Shown: piece after piece, positions 42,652 to 51,486 of the stretch
Position numbering within the stretch: position 1 is the stretch's first letter
Layout: each line of letters begins with the position of its first letter
From: Paraburkholderia hiiakae
GTDB taxonomy: Bacteria > Pseudomonadota > Gammaproteobacteria > Burkholderiales > Burkholderiaceae
Length of the DNA: 64,000 nt
NCBI RefSeq assembly: GCF_904848665.1
Contig: NZ_CAJHCQ010000005.1
Coordinates: 248,001 to 312,000, forward strand
Direction: 5' to 3'
Program-made: the position numbers and the translations under genes
The notes under the pieces: generated by a model
Databases searched by the model: none
What the model was told of the DNA's origin: nothing
The model's input: the letters and a program-made list of their open reading frames with translations, nothing else

Positions 42652-44067
42652 ATGGAGGGCACCGTACTTGCCCAATGCGAGCAGGGCGTACTCGAAGGCG
42701 TGACCAACGAGGGTGTTCACACGTTCTTCGACATTCCCTACGCGGCGAATTGCGGGCGTTTTCAGGCCGCTGGAGAACCGGCGCGCTGGAACGGTCAGCG
42801 AAATTCTACCCGACCTGGCCCAGTCTTTCCGCAATGGCCAAGCCGGCTGGATTTCGTCATGGGACCGACTGCCCGAGGCGTTGAGCAGTCCGAAGATGCT
42901 TTCAGGCTGAACGTTTTCACGCCCGATCTCACTGGCAAATTACCGGTTGTGTTCTGGATCCACGGAGGCGGGTTCATGACCGGCGGGGCGCTGCCATGCT
43001 ACTCGGGCGACTCGATCGCCCGTCTTGATCGCGCGGTGGTCGTGACGATGAACTATCGGTTGGGCGTGCTGGGCAACCTCTATATGGAGGGCATATCGCC
43101 GGGCAATCTCGCCGTTTCGGATCTCGCGCGGGCGCTTCAGTGGGTCAGGAAGAACATCGCCAATTTCGGCGGCGACCCGGATTCAATCGTCGTAGCGGGC
43201 CAGTCGGCGGGAGCCTGGTTCGCCCAGCTTCTGGCCTCGATGCCGTCGACCCATCGGCTGGTGAAGGCGATTGCCATGCTCAGCTATCCGGGCCTTCAGC
43301 CGATGGCGCTGTCGAAAGCGCAGGCGACTGCGGTGCAGTTGTGCGAAACCGTTGGTATAGCCTCTACCGGCAAGGAACTGCTCACGCTGCCCGTCGAGCG
43401 CATCCTGCAGGCGCAAACCCGACTGACTGGAGCCGTGGCGAAGTTTGCCGAGGTGCCCATCGCTTTCATGCCGGTAGCCAGCGGTAGCGTGCCAGCGGAC
43501 CCCGGAGCGCACGCTCAGGAACGCTTCGGCGGTAAACCGGTCTTCATCGGCTGGACACGCGATGAGTCCGGCAGCTTTTTTGCAAGCAACCCGGCCCTTC
43601 TTGGCGCGACGAAGGAACAGGCCCTGCAGAAGTTCAAGGACGAATTCGGCGACGATGGGGTAGCGCGATACGAGAGCGCCGCCGAAGGCCGATTCGACCG
43701 GAAGCCCTATGCCGCGTTGGTCGGGTTGGGCTCGGAAAAGTTGATCGTGGGGCCAACGCGGCGCTTCGCTAAGCGCATGGCGGAAGCGGCAAGCAGCGTA
43801 TTTGCCTATCGGTTCGACTTCCCGTCCCCACAGCCAAATGTGGGCGCTTGCCATTGCCTTGAATTGCCGTTCTTCTTTGGCAACTTCGAAAACTGGATCG
43901 AGGCTCCCATGCTCGAAGGCGTCGACGAGCCGCGAAGCCGCGCGCTGTCCGCCCGAATCCAGACTTACTTTCTGAATTTTGTGGAATCCGGCAATCCGAA
44001 CGGCGTGGGCCTGCCCTCGTGGAAAGCGTTCAACGGCGATGACGGTGACTTGATGTATTTCGACTGA
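42652..44067 (+). CDS. Type-B carboxylesterase/lipase
   Basis: 471 residues of the cholinesterase-like family without a signal peptide. 'VVFWIHGGGFMTGGA' (oxyanion hole), nucleophile elbow 'VVAGQSAGAWF' with Ser, 'GWTRDESGSFFASNP' with the acid, and 'GACHCLELPFFFGNF' with His. The elbow usually reads GESAG; here the Glu is Gln. 'ARALQWVRKNIANFGGDPDSI' is a family mark. AAAGGAGG lies 5 nt before the ATG. It would hydrolyse an ester in the cytoplasm, perhaps releasing a phenolic acid; regulated probably by the divergent LysR. Confidence 0.9.
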   Translation: MEGTVLAQCEQGVLEGVTNEGVHTFFDIPYAANCGRFQAAGEPARWNGQRNSTRPGPVFPQWPSRLDFVMGPTARGVEQSEDAFRLNVFTPDLTGKLPVVFWIHGGGFMTGGALPCYSGDSIARLDRAVVVTMNYRLGVLGNLYMEGISPGNLAVSDLARALQWVRKNIANFGGDPDSIVVAGQSAGAWFAQLLASMPSTHRLVKAIAMLSYPGLQPMALSKAQATAVQLCETVGIASTGKELLTLPVERILQAQTRLTGAVAKFAEVPIAFMPVASGSVPADPGAHAQERFGGKPVFIGWTRDESGSFFASNPALLGATKEQALQKFKDEFGDDGVARYESAAEGRFDRKPYAALVGLGSEKLIVGPTRRFAKRMAEAASSVFAYRFDFPSPQPNVGACHCLELPFFFGNFENWIEAPMLEGVDEPRSRALSARIQTYFLNFVESGNPNGVGLPSWKAFNGDDGDLMYFD

Positions 44068-44232
44068 CGAGTGGGTGCCGATTGCGAGTCGAAGCTAAGG
44101 AAATCGTCTCGCAATCAGCGTGATTCGCAGTTCATTGAAAAAAAGTCCATCGATTGATAAGTAATCCAAATTAAAAGGCGAAGGAGGTGAAGTTTTGCCT
44201 CGATGCTTCGCCATACAGGAGACAAGAACGTC

Positions 44233-45324
44233 ATGAAAATGAAGTGGAGTGCCGCGTTGCTCGTCGCGGTGACGGGGCTTGCACACGGCCAAAGCGGCGT
44301 CACGCTTTATGGAATAATCGACACTGGTCTCTCGTACTATAACCATGCGACCGCTAGTGGCGGGACGTTCATCGGCATGGCTTCGCTGACCGGGAGGCTA
44401 CCTTCACGCTGGGGCCTGAAGGGGACTGAGGACCTGGGCGGTGGATTCAAGACATTCTTCGTGCTGGAGAACGGCTTTCAGCCTACCAACGGTACGTTGA
44501 ACTATGGCGGCCGGCTCTTCGGCATTCAGTCAAACGTGGGTATCAGCAGCGACTACGGCTCGATCACGCTCGGCAGGCAAATGGGCATGACGATGTACGC
44601 ACTGTTCAATGCGGACGTGATCGGCCCGTCGATCCATTCGCTGAGCGTATTCGATTCCTATCTGCCGAACGCCCGCAGCGACAACGCAATTGGTTATATG
44701 GGCAAATTCCACGGCGTCACGATTGGCGGCACATACAGTTTCGGCCGTGACGCAGCGGGCCCAGCCGGACCCGGGGCAACCAACTGTCCAGGGCAGGTTC
44801 CCGGCAATATGCTGGCGTGCCGTCAATATACGGCGCTTCTCGCTTACGACTCGGCGAGCTTCGGCGTGGCCGCATCGTACGACGTGTTGCGCGGCGGCGC
44901 GGGCGCCACGGCGCCGCTGAACAACAGCCGCTACACGGATACGCACAGCGTTGTCGACGGTTACGTGACGTTGGGCTCAGCGAAGATCGGCTTCGGGTGG
45001 ATCAGGAACAATCTCGCGGCCGCCACCCATTTGCAGACCGATATTTTCTTTGCGGGAGCCACATACTACGTCACGCCCGCGTTTTTCTTCGACACACAGG
45101 GTGTGCGCTACCTTCAGCGCGGCTCCGAGGGCACGAAGGACGCCAACTCGACGCTACTCATCGGCCGCGCGAATTACCTGGTCTCGAAGCGCACCATGGT
45201 GTACACGTCGGTGGGGTACATGTTCAACAGCGCACAGGCCGCGAACGCAGTCGCGGCTGGCGGCACGGTCGCGACCGGCATGAACCAGCTCGGCGTGATG
45301 GTCGGGTTGCAGCAGAAGTTCTGA
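44233..45324 (+). CDS. OmpC-type outer-membrane porin
   Basis: 363 residues: signal 'MKMKWSAALLVAVTGLAHG' then 'QSGVTLYGIIDTGLSYY', 'LGRQMGMTMYALFNADV' and C-terminal 'LQQKF'. AGGAGA lies 10 nt before the ATG. Follows the esterase by 165 bases and may share its function as an uptake pore. Converges with the LysR gene at 45334. Confidence 0.92.
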   Translation: MKMKWSAALLVAVTGLAHGQSGVTLYGIIDTGLSYYNHATASGGTFIGMASLTGRLPSRWGLKGTEDLGGGFKTFFVLENGFQPTNGTLNYGGRLFGIQSNVGISSDYGSITLGRQMGMTMYALFNADVIGPSIHSLSVFDSYLPNARSDNAIGYMGKFHGVTIGGTYSFGRDAAGPAGPGATNCPGQVPGNMLACRQYTALLAYDSASFGVAASYDVLRGGAGATAPLNNSRYTDTHSVVDGYVTLGSAKIGFGWIRNNLAAATHLQTDIFFAGATYYVTPAFFFDTQGVRYLQRGSEGTKDANSTLLIGRANYLVSKRTMVYTSVGYMFNSAQAANAVAAGGTVATGMNQLGVMVGLQQKF

Positions 45325-45333
45325 CCCATTGAT

Positions 45334-46212
45334 TTAGAGTCGCGTATTCGCATTGCGCAGTGCGGCGCCAAAAATGCGAATGGCTTCTTTCAAAGACGCG
45401 TCGCGCACTCGCGTATACGCCGCGATTTCAATCGGCGCGAGCGGCGGCAATCCGAAACGGCTTCCTACGTCCACCGCGCGCGGCGGGCATCCTCGTCTCG
45501 TCAACGGCGCCACGGCGAGTCCTGCCATGACGGCCGCGCCGACCGTGCCGATGCCGCCGCCGACGAAAACCTCTGTCCATTGAACGCCCGCTTCGTCCAG
45601 CGCCTTGAGTGCGTTGGCGCGCACCCCGCAAGGCGCGGATAGCGAAGCCACGCGCAGCGGTTCGTCGGGGCTGGGCGACCAATGAGGCGCGGCGAACCAT
45701 CCGCAGTGCTCGACGAAGAGGCGCTCCGCGTCGCGCCGCGCGGGGTCGCGCCGCGCGAAGGCCGCGTCGAGTTCGCCGGCGTCGTACGCGTCGAGCATCT
45801 CGCTCGAAGCGCCGATCCGCACTTCGACGCGCAACGTCGGGTCGTGGCTCGATACGCGCGCAAGCAAAGGGATCAGTTCTTCCGCAGCGGTGTGATCGAT
45901 GATGCCAAGGCGCAGGCTGCGCTGCTCGCGAACGTCGATGGCTACCGCGCGGTCATGTGCGCTCAGCAACTCACGCGCCGCGCCGAGAAACGCCACGCCT
46001 TCGGGCAGCAGTTGAATGTGCCGCGGCGTTCGTTCCAGCAGGCGCTTGCCGAGCCGCTCTTCGAGCCGCTTGATTTTCAGGCTGATGGCTGACTGCGTGG
46101 TGTCCTGGACCTCGGCCGCCCGCGTGAAGCTGCTGAGGTCGGCAACCAGCACGAAGGCCTGCACGGCGTCGAGATCGAGCAGGCGGCCGGTGTGTTGATA
46201 TCCCGTGCTCAT
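45334..46212 (-). CDS. LysR-family regulator
   Basis: 292 residues: 'LDLDAVQAFVLVADLSSFTRAAEVQDTTQSAISLKIKRLEERLGKRLLERTPRHIQL'-type winged helix of the YeiE/ArgP-like group with an effector domain rich in short strands ('LRLGIIDHTAAEELIPLLA'). Its promoter region is next to the chemoreceptor remnant, so its original target may be lost. Overlapping 3' side with the porin only by position. Confidence 0.88.
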   Translation of the reverse strand: MSTGYQHTGRLLDLDAVQAFVLVADLSSFTRAAEVQDTTQSAISLKIKRLEERLGKRLLERTPRHIQLLPEGVAFLGAARELLSAHDRAVAIDVREQRSLRLGIIDHTAAEELIPLLARVSSHDPTLRVEVRIGASSEMLDAYDAGELDAAFARRDPARRDAERLFVEHCGWFAAPHWSPSPDEPLRVASLSAPCGVRANALKALDEAGVQWTEVFVGGGIGTVGAAVMAGLAVAPLTRRGCPPRAVDVGSRFGLPPLAPIEIAAYTRVRDASLKEAIRIFGAALRNANTRL

Positions 46213-46321
46213 GACGAAGGACCCTCAAGCATCATTGGGGGAAATCATACGCCGGGGTTGCACGTGGCGGCTTCCAGACTGAACAGGACCGATTGTTTGA
46301 GTCCCATTTCGCAGGTGCGGT

Positions 46322-46594
46322 TTGCGCACACGTAGGCTAGCGCGTGCCGGTTCGACGATGTCGGAAATTGTCGAGAGGGTGCGGCGCGTGACAGGCATCA
46401 TGGCCGAGATCTCGGCGGCCACCCACGAGCAGACCGAGGGCATCAAGCCGGTCAACCAGGCGATCAGCCAGATCGACGTGGCGACACAGCAAAACGCGGC
46501 GCTCGTCGAGCAGGCGTCGGCGGCGGCGCAATCCGTGACGGATCAGGCGAGGCTGCTCGAGAGGACGGTGAGCGTGTTCCACCTGGCAGCCTGA
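46322..46594 (+). pseudogene. Remnant: C-terminal end of a methyl-accepting chemotaxis protein
   Basis: Only the last 80 residues of a chemoreceptor remain, starting about 46352: 'MSEIVERVRRVTGIMAEISAATHEQTEGI' and '[26 protein letters not shown]', ending 'ERTVSVFHLAA'. The sensor, membrane helices and signalling tip are absent, so it is not a working receptor. The preceding bases from 46213 and the following 225 bases to 46818 hold no other gene. Confidence 0.75.
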
Positions 46595-46818
46595 TCGACG
46601 ACACCGCGGCGCCTGTTCAACGCTCGCCCGGAACGGGAGTGCGGAAAGCCCCTGCATTCCCGTGATGGACTAAAGCGGCTCTTCGTGCGAGTCGGAGGGG
46701 CCGACATATTCGTAGCGCGCCGTATTTGCGTGCGAGATGCGCCCGTGATTGCCGCGATGGGGGATGGTACGTTCGGCTAGCACCTTGCGTGGCAGCCCTG
46801 CCTTGCCAGTTCGATTAC

Positions 46819-47529
46819 TTAGCCATTCTCAGGATTCAGTTGCGTCTGAGCCTGGTTCACGCGGCGGACCCGCTCGAAGATGGCCCCGCGCGGCTCCGGG
46901 CAATCGCCAAGCGGTTCCCACGCCATCTTGCGCGCTTCCTCCGCGCCGACACCGAAAGCCTGCAACAGCGCAAACATCGACTGCTCGGTATAGTCCTCGG
47001 GCGCTTCGCCGGAGAGTAGCGTTTCGATGCCGTACATGATCGACCCGAGCGCGATGTCGCGCGCAACCGTCACATGGCCGACGTGCAACCGCCCCGAATC
47101 GATGGCCGTCTGCAAATCGCGTGTGAGGTATTCGTCGAGCAGGCGGCCGCGCGAGCCGCGCCGTGTGCCTACTCGCGTAATGAAGGCGCCCCACAGCGGA
47201 TAACGTGCCGCCATCAGCATGTAAAGCCGTGAGCCCGTCACCACGCGCTGCGCGGGGTCGCTCACTTCCTGCACCAGCGGGTCGATCACGCTGAGCACTT
47301 CGTCGCTGGTCTCGCCAGCAACGGCCGCGAGCAATTCGCCAGTAGTCCTGAAGTAGTTGTAGAACGTTCCACGCGCCACGCCGGCGGCGGCGATGAAGTC
47401 ATCGATCATCGGCGCGTCGGGGCCTTTTTCGGCGAAAACGGCAAGTGCGCTCTCGATCAGCTTGTTGCGCGTCTTTTCCCGGCGTAACGCGCCTGCGCGG
47501 CTCTGGTAGTTCTCAATCGGAGCCTTCAT
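46819..47529 (-). CDS. TetR-family regulator
   Basis: 236 residues: helix-turn-helix 'NKLIESALAVFAEKGPDAPMIDDFIAAAGVARGTFYNYFRTTGELLAAV' followed by a helical ligand domain ('RLYMLMAARYPLWGAFITRV', 'ALGSIMYGIETLLSG'). It is divergent from the FAH-family gene, and the 160 bases between them hold two strong palindromes overlapping a promoter, so it is the likely repressor of the ring-cleavage cluster. Confidence 0.92.
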   Translation of the reverse strand: MKAPIENYQSRAGALRREKTRNKLIESALAVFAEKGPDAPMIDDFIAAAGVARGTFYNYFRTTGELLAAVAGETSDEVLSVIDPLVQEVSDPAQRVVTGSRLYMLMAARYPLWGAFITRVGTRRGSRGRLLDEYLTRDLQTAIDSGRLHVGHVTVARDIALGSIMYGIETLLSGEAPEDYTEQSMFALLQAFGVGAEEARKMAWEPLGDCPEPRGAIFERVRRVNQAQTQLNPENG

Positions 47530-47590
47530 TTTTTCTCCAGTTCATTCGGCGTCTCGTGACGCGCCTCATCCGGGTTTTTCCTTATCCCGA

Positions 47591-47649
47591 TTCTAGTTGA
47601 CGATTTTATCAAATCAACTAGAATTCTGAATTGACAAATATGTCAATTC
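47591..47649 (+). promoter_or_regulatory. Promoter of the ring-cleavage cluster with two TetR-type palindromes
   Basis: Palindrome 1: TTCTAGTTGA (47591-47600) and its complement (47614-47623), 13 nt apart. Palindrome 2: GAATTGACA-AATA-TGTCAATTC (47628-47649), perfect. A promoter TTGACG (47597-47602), 16 nt, TAGAAT (47619-47624) runs through palindrome 1 and starts inside palindrome 2. Binding at either would block transcription. Confidence 0.75.
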
Positions 47650-47695
47650 ATAGCCGGGTGCTCAGCAACACCACGGCGAGCAACAGGAGATGGAA

Positions 47696-48544
47696 ATGCG
47701 ATTGGTCAGTTTTGAACGAAACGGCAGGGCGACGCTGGGCGTGCGCGAAGGTGATGCGGTGCGCGTGCTGGGAGAGGGGACGCTGGAATCGCTGTTGGCC
47801 CTCGGCGTGAATCTTGCCGATTACGCAAGCAATGGGGGCAGCCAGGAGCGCCTCGCGGCGAGCGAACTGAAGCTGCTGCCGCCGCTGCGGCGTCCGCCGA
47901 AGATCATCTGCGTCGGTCTGAATTTCGCCGATCACACTTCCGAGAGCCAGTACAAGCAACCGGACTACCCGACGCTGTTTTTCCGCGTTGCGACTAGTCT
48001 GATCGCGCACGACCAACCCATGATCCGCCCGAGCGTGACCGATTCCGAAGGGCTCGACTTCGAGGGCGAGATCGCCGTGATTCTGGGCAAGGGCGGCCGC
48101 CATATCGGCAAGGAAGACGCGCTGTCGCACGTGGCCGGCTATTCCGTCTTCAACGACGGTTCCGTGCGCGAGTACCAGTTCAAAACGCCGCAATGGACGG
48201 TGGGCAAGAACTTCGACGGCACCGGCGCGTTTGGGCCCGATCTCGTGACCGCCGACGAACTGCCGCCCGGCGTGAAGGGCCTGCGCCTCGAAACGCGTCT
48301 GAACGGCGAAGTGGTGCAGTCGGCGAGCACGGACGACATGGTCTTCGATGTCGCGAGCCTCATTAGCATCATCAGCGAAGCGATCACGCTCGAAGCGGGC
48401 GATGTGATCGTGTCGGGCACGCCGGCGGGCATCGGCTGGGCGCGCAATCCGAAGCTGCTGATGAAGGCGGGCGACGTGTGCGAAGTGAGCGTCGAGAAGA
48501 TCGGCACGCTCAGGAACGTGGTTGCCGACGAAGCCGCGCATTGA
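47696..48544 (+). CDS. Fumarylacetoacetate hydrolase-family protein
   Basis: 282 residues of the FAH family: 'KIICVGLNFADHTSES', metal-binding 'DFEGEIAVILG', 'GYSVFNDGSVREYQ', 'KNFDGTGAFGPDLVTADEL' and 'VIVSGTPAGIG'. Members hydrolyse fumarylpyruvate, acylpyruvates or the ring-cleavage product of meta pathways, or decarboxylate oxaloacetate analogues. AGGAG sits 9 nt before the ATG at 47696. It opens the cluster containing an extradiol dioxygenase and a ring hydroxylase, so it may process their product. Confidence 0.88.
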   Translation: MRLVSFERNGRATLGVREGDAVRVLGEGTLESLLALGVNLADYASNGGSQERLAASELKLLPPLRRPPKIICVGLNFADHTSESQYKQPDYPTLFFRVATSLIAHDQPMIRPSVTDSEGLDFEGEIAVILGKGGRHIGKEDALSHVAGYSVFNDGSVREYQFKTPQWTVGKNFDGTGAFGPDLVTADELPPGVKGLRLETRLNGEVVQSASTDDMVFDVASLISIISEAITLEAGDVIVSGTPAGIGWARNPKLLMKAGDVCEVSVEKIGTLRNVVADEAAH

Positions 48545-48618
48545 ATCGCGCAATAAGCCGCGCAATTTCCACGAGCCGGCCGTAGAGCCGGCGCATCGCC
48601 AGATTCAAGGAGACGGTC

Positions 48619-49563
48619 ATGTCCGACCCGGTAGTCGTTTCTGCACGTGCCAGCGTGCATTCGATCGATCACTTCGCGCTCAATGTTCCCTCGATAGACG
48701 ATGCCGCGAGGTTCTATCGCGCGTTTGGTCTCGACGTCGCGACGGCAGGCCCGCAAGCGAGCGAGTTGGCGTTGCGGGCTGCCGACGGCCATCGTTGGGC
48801 GCGCATTTTGCCTGCGTCGTCCAAATCCCTCGCGTGGCTCAGTTTCAACTGCTTCGAAGCCGATCTGGACGCCTTGCGCGCCCAGGTGCAGGCGGCAGGC
48901 ATCGTCGCGATGGACGAACCGGTACCCGATCCCCAGGGTTTCTGGTTCCTCGATCCCGATGGCAATCTCATCCAGGTGAAGGCCGGACCGAAAACCAGCC
49001 CGTCTTCCAAGCGCCCATGCGTGCTCGCCGGCAGCGTGGCCGACGAGCGTGGTTCGCACACCCGATCCGAATCGAAAATGGTGCGGCCGCGGCGTCTTTC
49101 GCATGTGCTGCTCTTTACGCCGGACGTGCCGCGCGCACTCGAGTTTTACGGCAAGGCGCTGGGCCTGCGGCTCTCCGACCGCTCGCGCGACATCATCGCC
49201 TTCACGCACGCCCCGCACGGTAGCGATCACCACCTGGTCGCATTTGCGAAAAGCAGCGCGCGCGGCTGGCACCACGCGGCGTGGGACGTGGACAACGTGA
49301 ACCTCGTCGGCGAGGGCGCGTCGCAAATGGCGGCAGCCGGCTACACGAAGGGCTGGGGCACGGGGCGACACGTCCTCGGTTCGAACTACTTTCACTACGT
49401 TGAAGACCCCTGGGGCTCGTTCTGTGAATACTCGGCCGATATCGATTTCGTGTCGGCCGGCCACGCATGGCCCGCAGGCGACTTTGCGCCCGAGGATTCG
49501 CTGTACCTCTGGGGACCGGCGGTACCCGGAAACTTCATTCACAACACCGAAGCCCCCGCATAG
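48619..49563 (+). CDS. Two-domain extradiol dioxygenase (VOC family)
   Basis: 314 residues in two VOC halves. The C-terminal half carries the iron ligands: His162 ('RRLSHVLLFTPD'), His218/219 ('GWHHAAWDVD') and Glu270 ('GSFCEYSADI'), the 2-His-1-carboxylate pattern of type I extradiol dioxygenases. The N-terminal half ('IDHFALNVPSIDDAARFYRAFG') lacks the metal set. It should open a catechol-type ring next to one hydroxyl. CAAGGAG precedes the ATG. Followed 115 nt later by an FAD-dependent hydroxylase that could make its substrate. Confidence 0.87.
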   Translation: MSDPVVVSARASVHSIDHFALNVPSIDDAARFYRAFGLDVATAGPQASELALRAADGHRWARILPASSKSLAWLSFNCFEADLDALRAQVQAAGIVAMDEPVPDPQGFWFLDPDGNLIQVKAGPKTSPSSKRPCVLAGSVADERGSHTRSESKMVRPRRLSHVLLFTPDVPRALEFYGKALGLRLSDRSRDIIAFTHAPHGSDHHLVAFAKSSARGWHHAAWDVDNVNLVGEGASQMAAAGYTKGWGTGRHVLGSNYFHYVEDPWGSFCEYSADIDFVSAGHAWPAGDFAPEDSLYLWGPAVPGNFIHNTEAPA

Positions 49564-49678
49564 GGCTACAGGCGTTAAGCCGCAAGGCTGAACGAACTCT
49601 CTCTCACGGATGTGCACTGGATGGCCGCCAGATGACCTGGTGCCAGGGCACGACTCGCTTTTTTGCAGGTGAACTCAA

Positions 49679-51316
49679 ATGGCTGACCAGAATCTTCTCG
49701 ACGTCGTCATCATCGGTTACGGCCCTGTCGGGCAGTCGCTGTCCATTTTGCTCGGCGAGCGCGGCTACGATGTCGCGGTTTTCGACCGCTGGCCCGCGCT
49801 CTATCCGCTGCCCCGCGCGGTGTTTCACGATCACGAAATCCGGCGTGTCTTTCATGCTATGGGAATTGGTGAGGACGTCGAATCGATCTCCCAGCCATCC
49901 GCAACCTACCAGTGGTTCAACGCCGACTGGAAAACGCTCGTGGAAATCGACTGGTCCGCGGAATCGATCAGCGACGGCCCCGTTGGGTATCTGTTCAACC
50001 AGCCTTCGCTCGAGGCGCTGCTCGACCGCAAGGCCAAATCGTTACCGAACGTCTCGGTCAATCAGGGCTGGGAAGCGGTCGAGCTTCGCCAATTGCCCGA
50101 TTGCTGCGAGGTAGTCCTCAAGCAGGGACGCATGACGGACGGGACCTGGCTCACAACCGGTGAGACGCGCACGGTCCGCGCCCGCTACGTCGTGGGGGCA
50201 GACGGCGCCAACAGCTTCGTGCGCCGCTCGCTGGGCGTGACCTTCGAAGACCTGGGATTCCAGGAAGACTGGCTCGTCATCGACCTGAAACCGAACGAGG
50301 GTGTGAAGCTCGACGTGCCCGACATCGGTCAGTGGTGCAATCCGGCGCGCCCGACCACGATGGTCCCCGGCGGCCCTGGCTACCGGCGCTGGGAGTTCAT
50401 GCGCCTGCCGCACGAAACGCTTGAAGATCTGCAGAAGCCCGAAAAGGTGTGGGAGCTGCTCTCACCCTGGGTCGGACCGGATCGCGCCACGCTGGTGCGC
50501 TACGCGGTCTACACGTTCCGCTCGCTGATCGCCGAAACGTGGCGCAAGTCTCGCGTGCTGCTCGCCGGCGACGCGGCTCACCAGATGCCGCCGTTCATGG
50601 GACAGGGCATGTGCTCGGGCCTGCGCGACACGTGGAATCTCGCGTGGCGCCTCGACCTCGTGCTCAAGGGCATTGCCTCAGCCGACCTGCTCGACGGCTA
50701 TACGCCCGAGCGGCGCCCTCAGGTTCGTGCCGTCATCGACGCCTCGATCGCCATGGGCAAGGTCGTGTGCATCTCGGACCCACAGGAAGCCGCGCAGCGC
50801 GACGAGGCTTATCTGTCGGGCCAGGTGCCGGCGCTGCCGCCATTCCCCGGGCTGACCGACGGGCTCATTCGTGCCGATCAGAATTCGGCTATCGGGGGCA
50901 TAGGCGGTCAACTTTGCGTGCATGGTCAGGTGCGAAACGACGGCGAAGTCATGCGTTACGACGACGCCATGCCGAACGGCTTTCACGTGATCGCGCTCGA
51001 TGCGGACCCCGACCTCTATCTGGACGAACAAGCGCGAAAAGTGCTGGCCCTGATCGGCGCGCAGACGATCGGCATTACGCATGACGAAAGCCGGGTCGCC
51101 GCAGGCCGGGTGTTGTTCGACGTAAGCGGGAAGTACGAGGCCTTCTTCAACGAGCACGGCGCAAAGGCGCTGATCGTGCGCCCTGACTACTACGTGTTCG
51201 GCGCCGTGGGTTCGTTGACGGAGCTGTCCGGGCTCGTTGGCATGCTCGCCGCTGGGCTGGCGCTCAAGGCCGGGCATGGCGCCGGGCAGGACTGCCTTGC
51301 AAGCGCCCAGGCCTGA
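49679..51316 (+). CDS. FAD-dependent aromatic monooxygenase (MhpA-like)
   Basis: 545 residues of the MhpA/PheA group-A flavoprotein family. FAD motif 'VVIIGYGPVGQSLSILLGERG', 'YVVGADGANSFVRRSLG' (DG motif), and 'LLAGDAAHQMPPFMGQGMCSGLRDTWNLAW' (GD motif); a thioredoxin-like tail follows. MhpA itself hydroxylates 3-(3-hydroxyphenyl)propionate. The preferred substrate here is a phenolic acid or related compound. Together with the extradiol dioxygenase and FAH protein it forms the core of a hydroxylate-and-cleave pathway. Confidence 0.9.
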   Translation: MADQNLLDVVIIGYGPVGQSLSILLGERGYDVAVFDRWPALYPLPRAVFHDHEIRRVFHAMGIGEDVESISQPSATYQWFNADWKTLVEIDWSAESISDGPVGYLFNQPSLEALLDRKAKSLPNVSVNQGWEAVELRQLPDCCEVVLKQGRMTDGTWLTTGETRTVRARYVVGADGANSFVRRSLGVTFEDLGFQEDWLVIDLKPNEGVKLDVPDIGQWCNPARPTTMVPGGPGYRRWEFMRLPHETLEDLQKPEKVWELLSPWVGPDRATLVRYAVYTFRSLIAETWRKSRVLLAGDAAHQMPPFMGQGMCSGLRDTWNLAWRLDLVLKGIASADLLDGYTPERRPQVRAVIDASIAMGKVVCISDPQEAAQRDEAYLSGQVPALPPFPGLTDGLIRADQNSAIGGIGGQLCVHGQVRNDGEVMRYDDAMPNGFHVIALDADPDLYLDEQARKVLALIGAQTIGITHDESRVAAGRVLFDVSGKYEAFFNEHGAKALIVRPDYYVFGAVGSLTELSGLVGMLAAGLALKAGHGAGQDCLASAQA

Positions 51317-51328
51317 CATAAGGGGAGC

Positions 51329-51355
51329 GGCGGAAGGAGCGGCGCTTCTTCCGCC
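51329..51355 (+). terminator. Hairpin after the monooxygenase gene
   Basis: GGCGGAAG (51329-51336) and CTTCCGCC (51348-51355) are perfect 8-bp arms with an 11-nt loop, 13 nt after the stop codon. No T-run follows, so termination is probable rather than proven. The MFS gene 130 nt downstream would then have its own promoter. Confidence 0.5.
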
Positions 51356-51486
51356 AGGGCGCTAGTGGTCGATCGATAACGAAAGTCAGTGCATCGTAAA
51401 AACGTAGGATAACGAAATAAAAATGGGCGGCATTGTCGTATACCCGCGGGTCGCCCTACAACAGACATCAACCAGGAGACGTGGAC

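Noticed and set aside
48139..49617. Minus-strand frame of nearly 500 codons opposite the FAH and dioxygenase genes
   Set aside because: It spans two well-supported plus-strand genes and has no recognisable domain.
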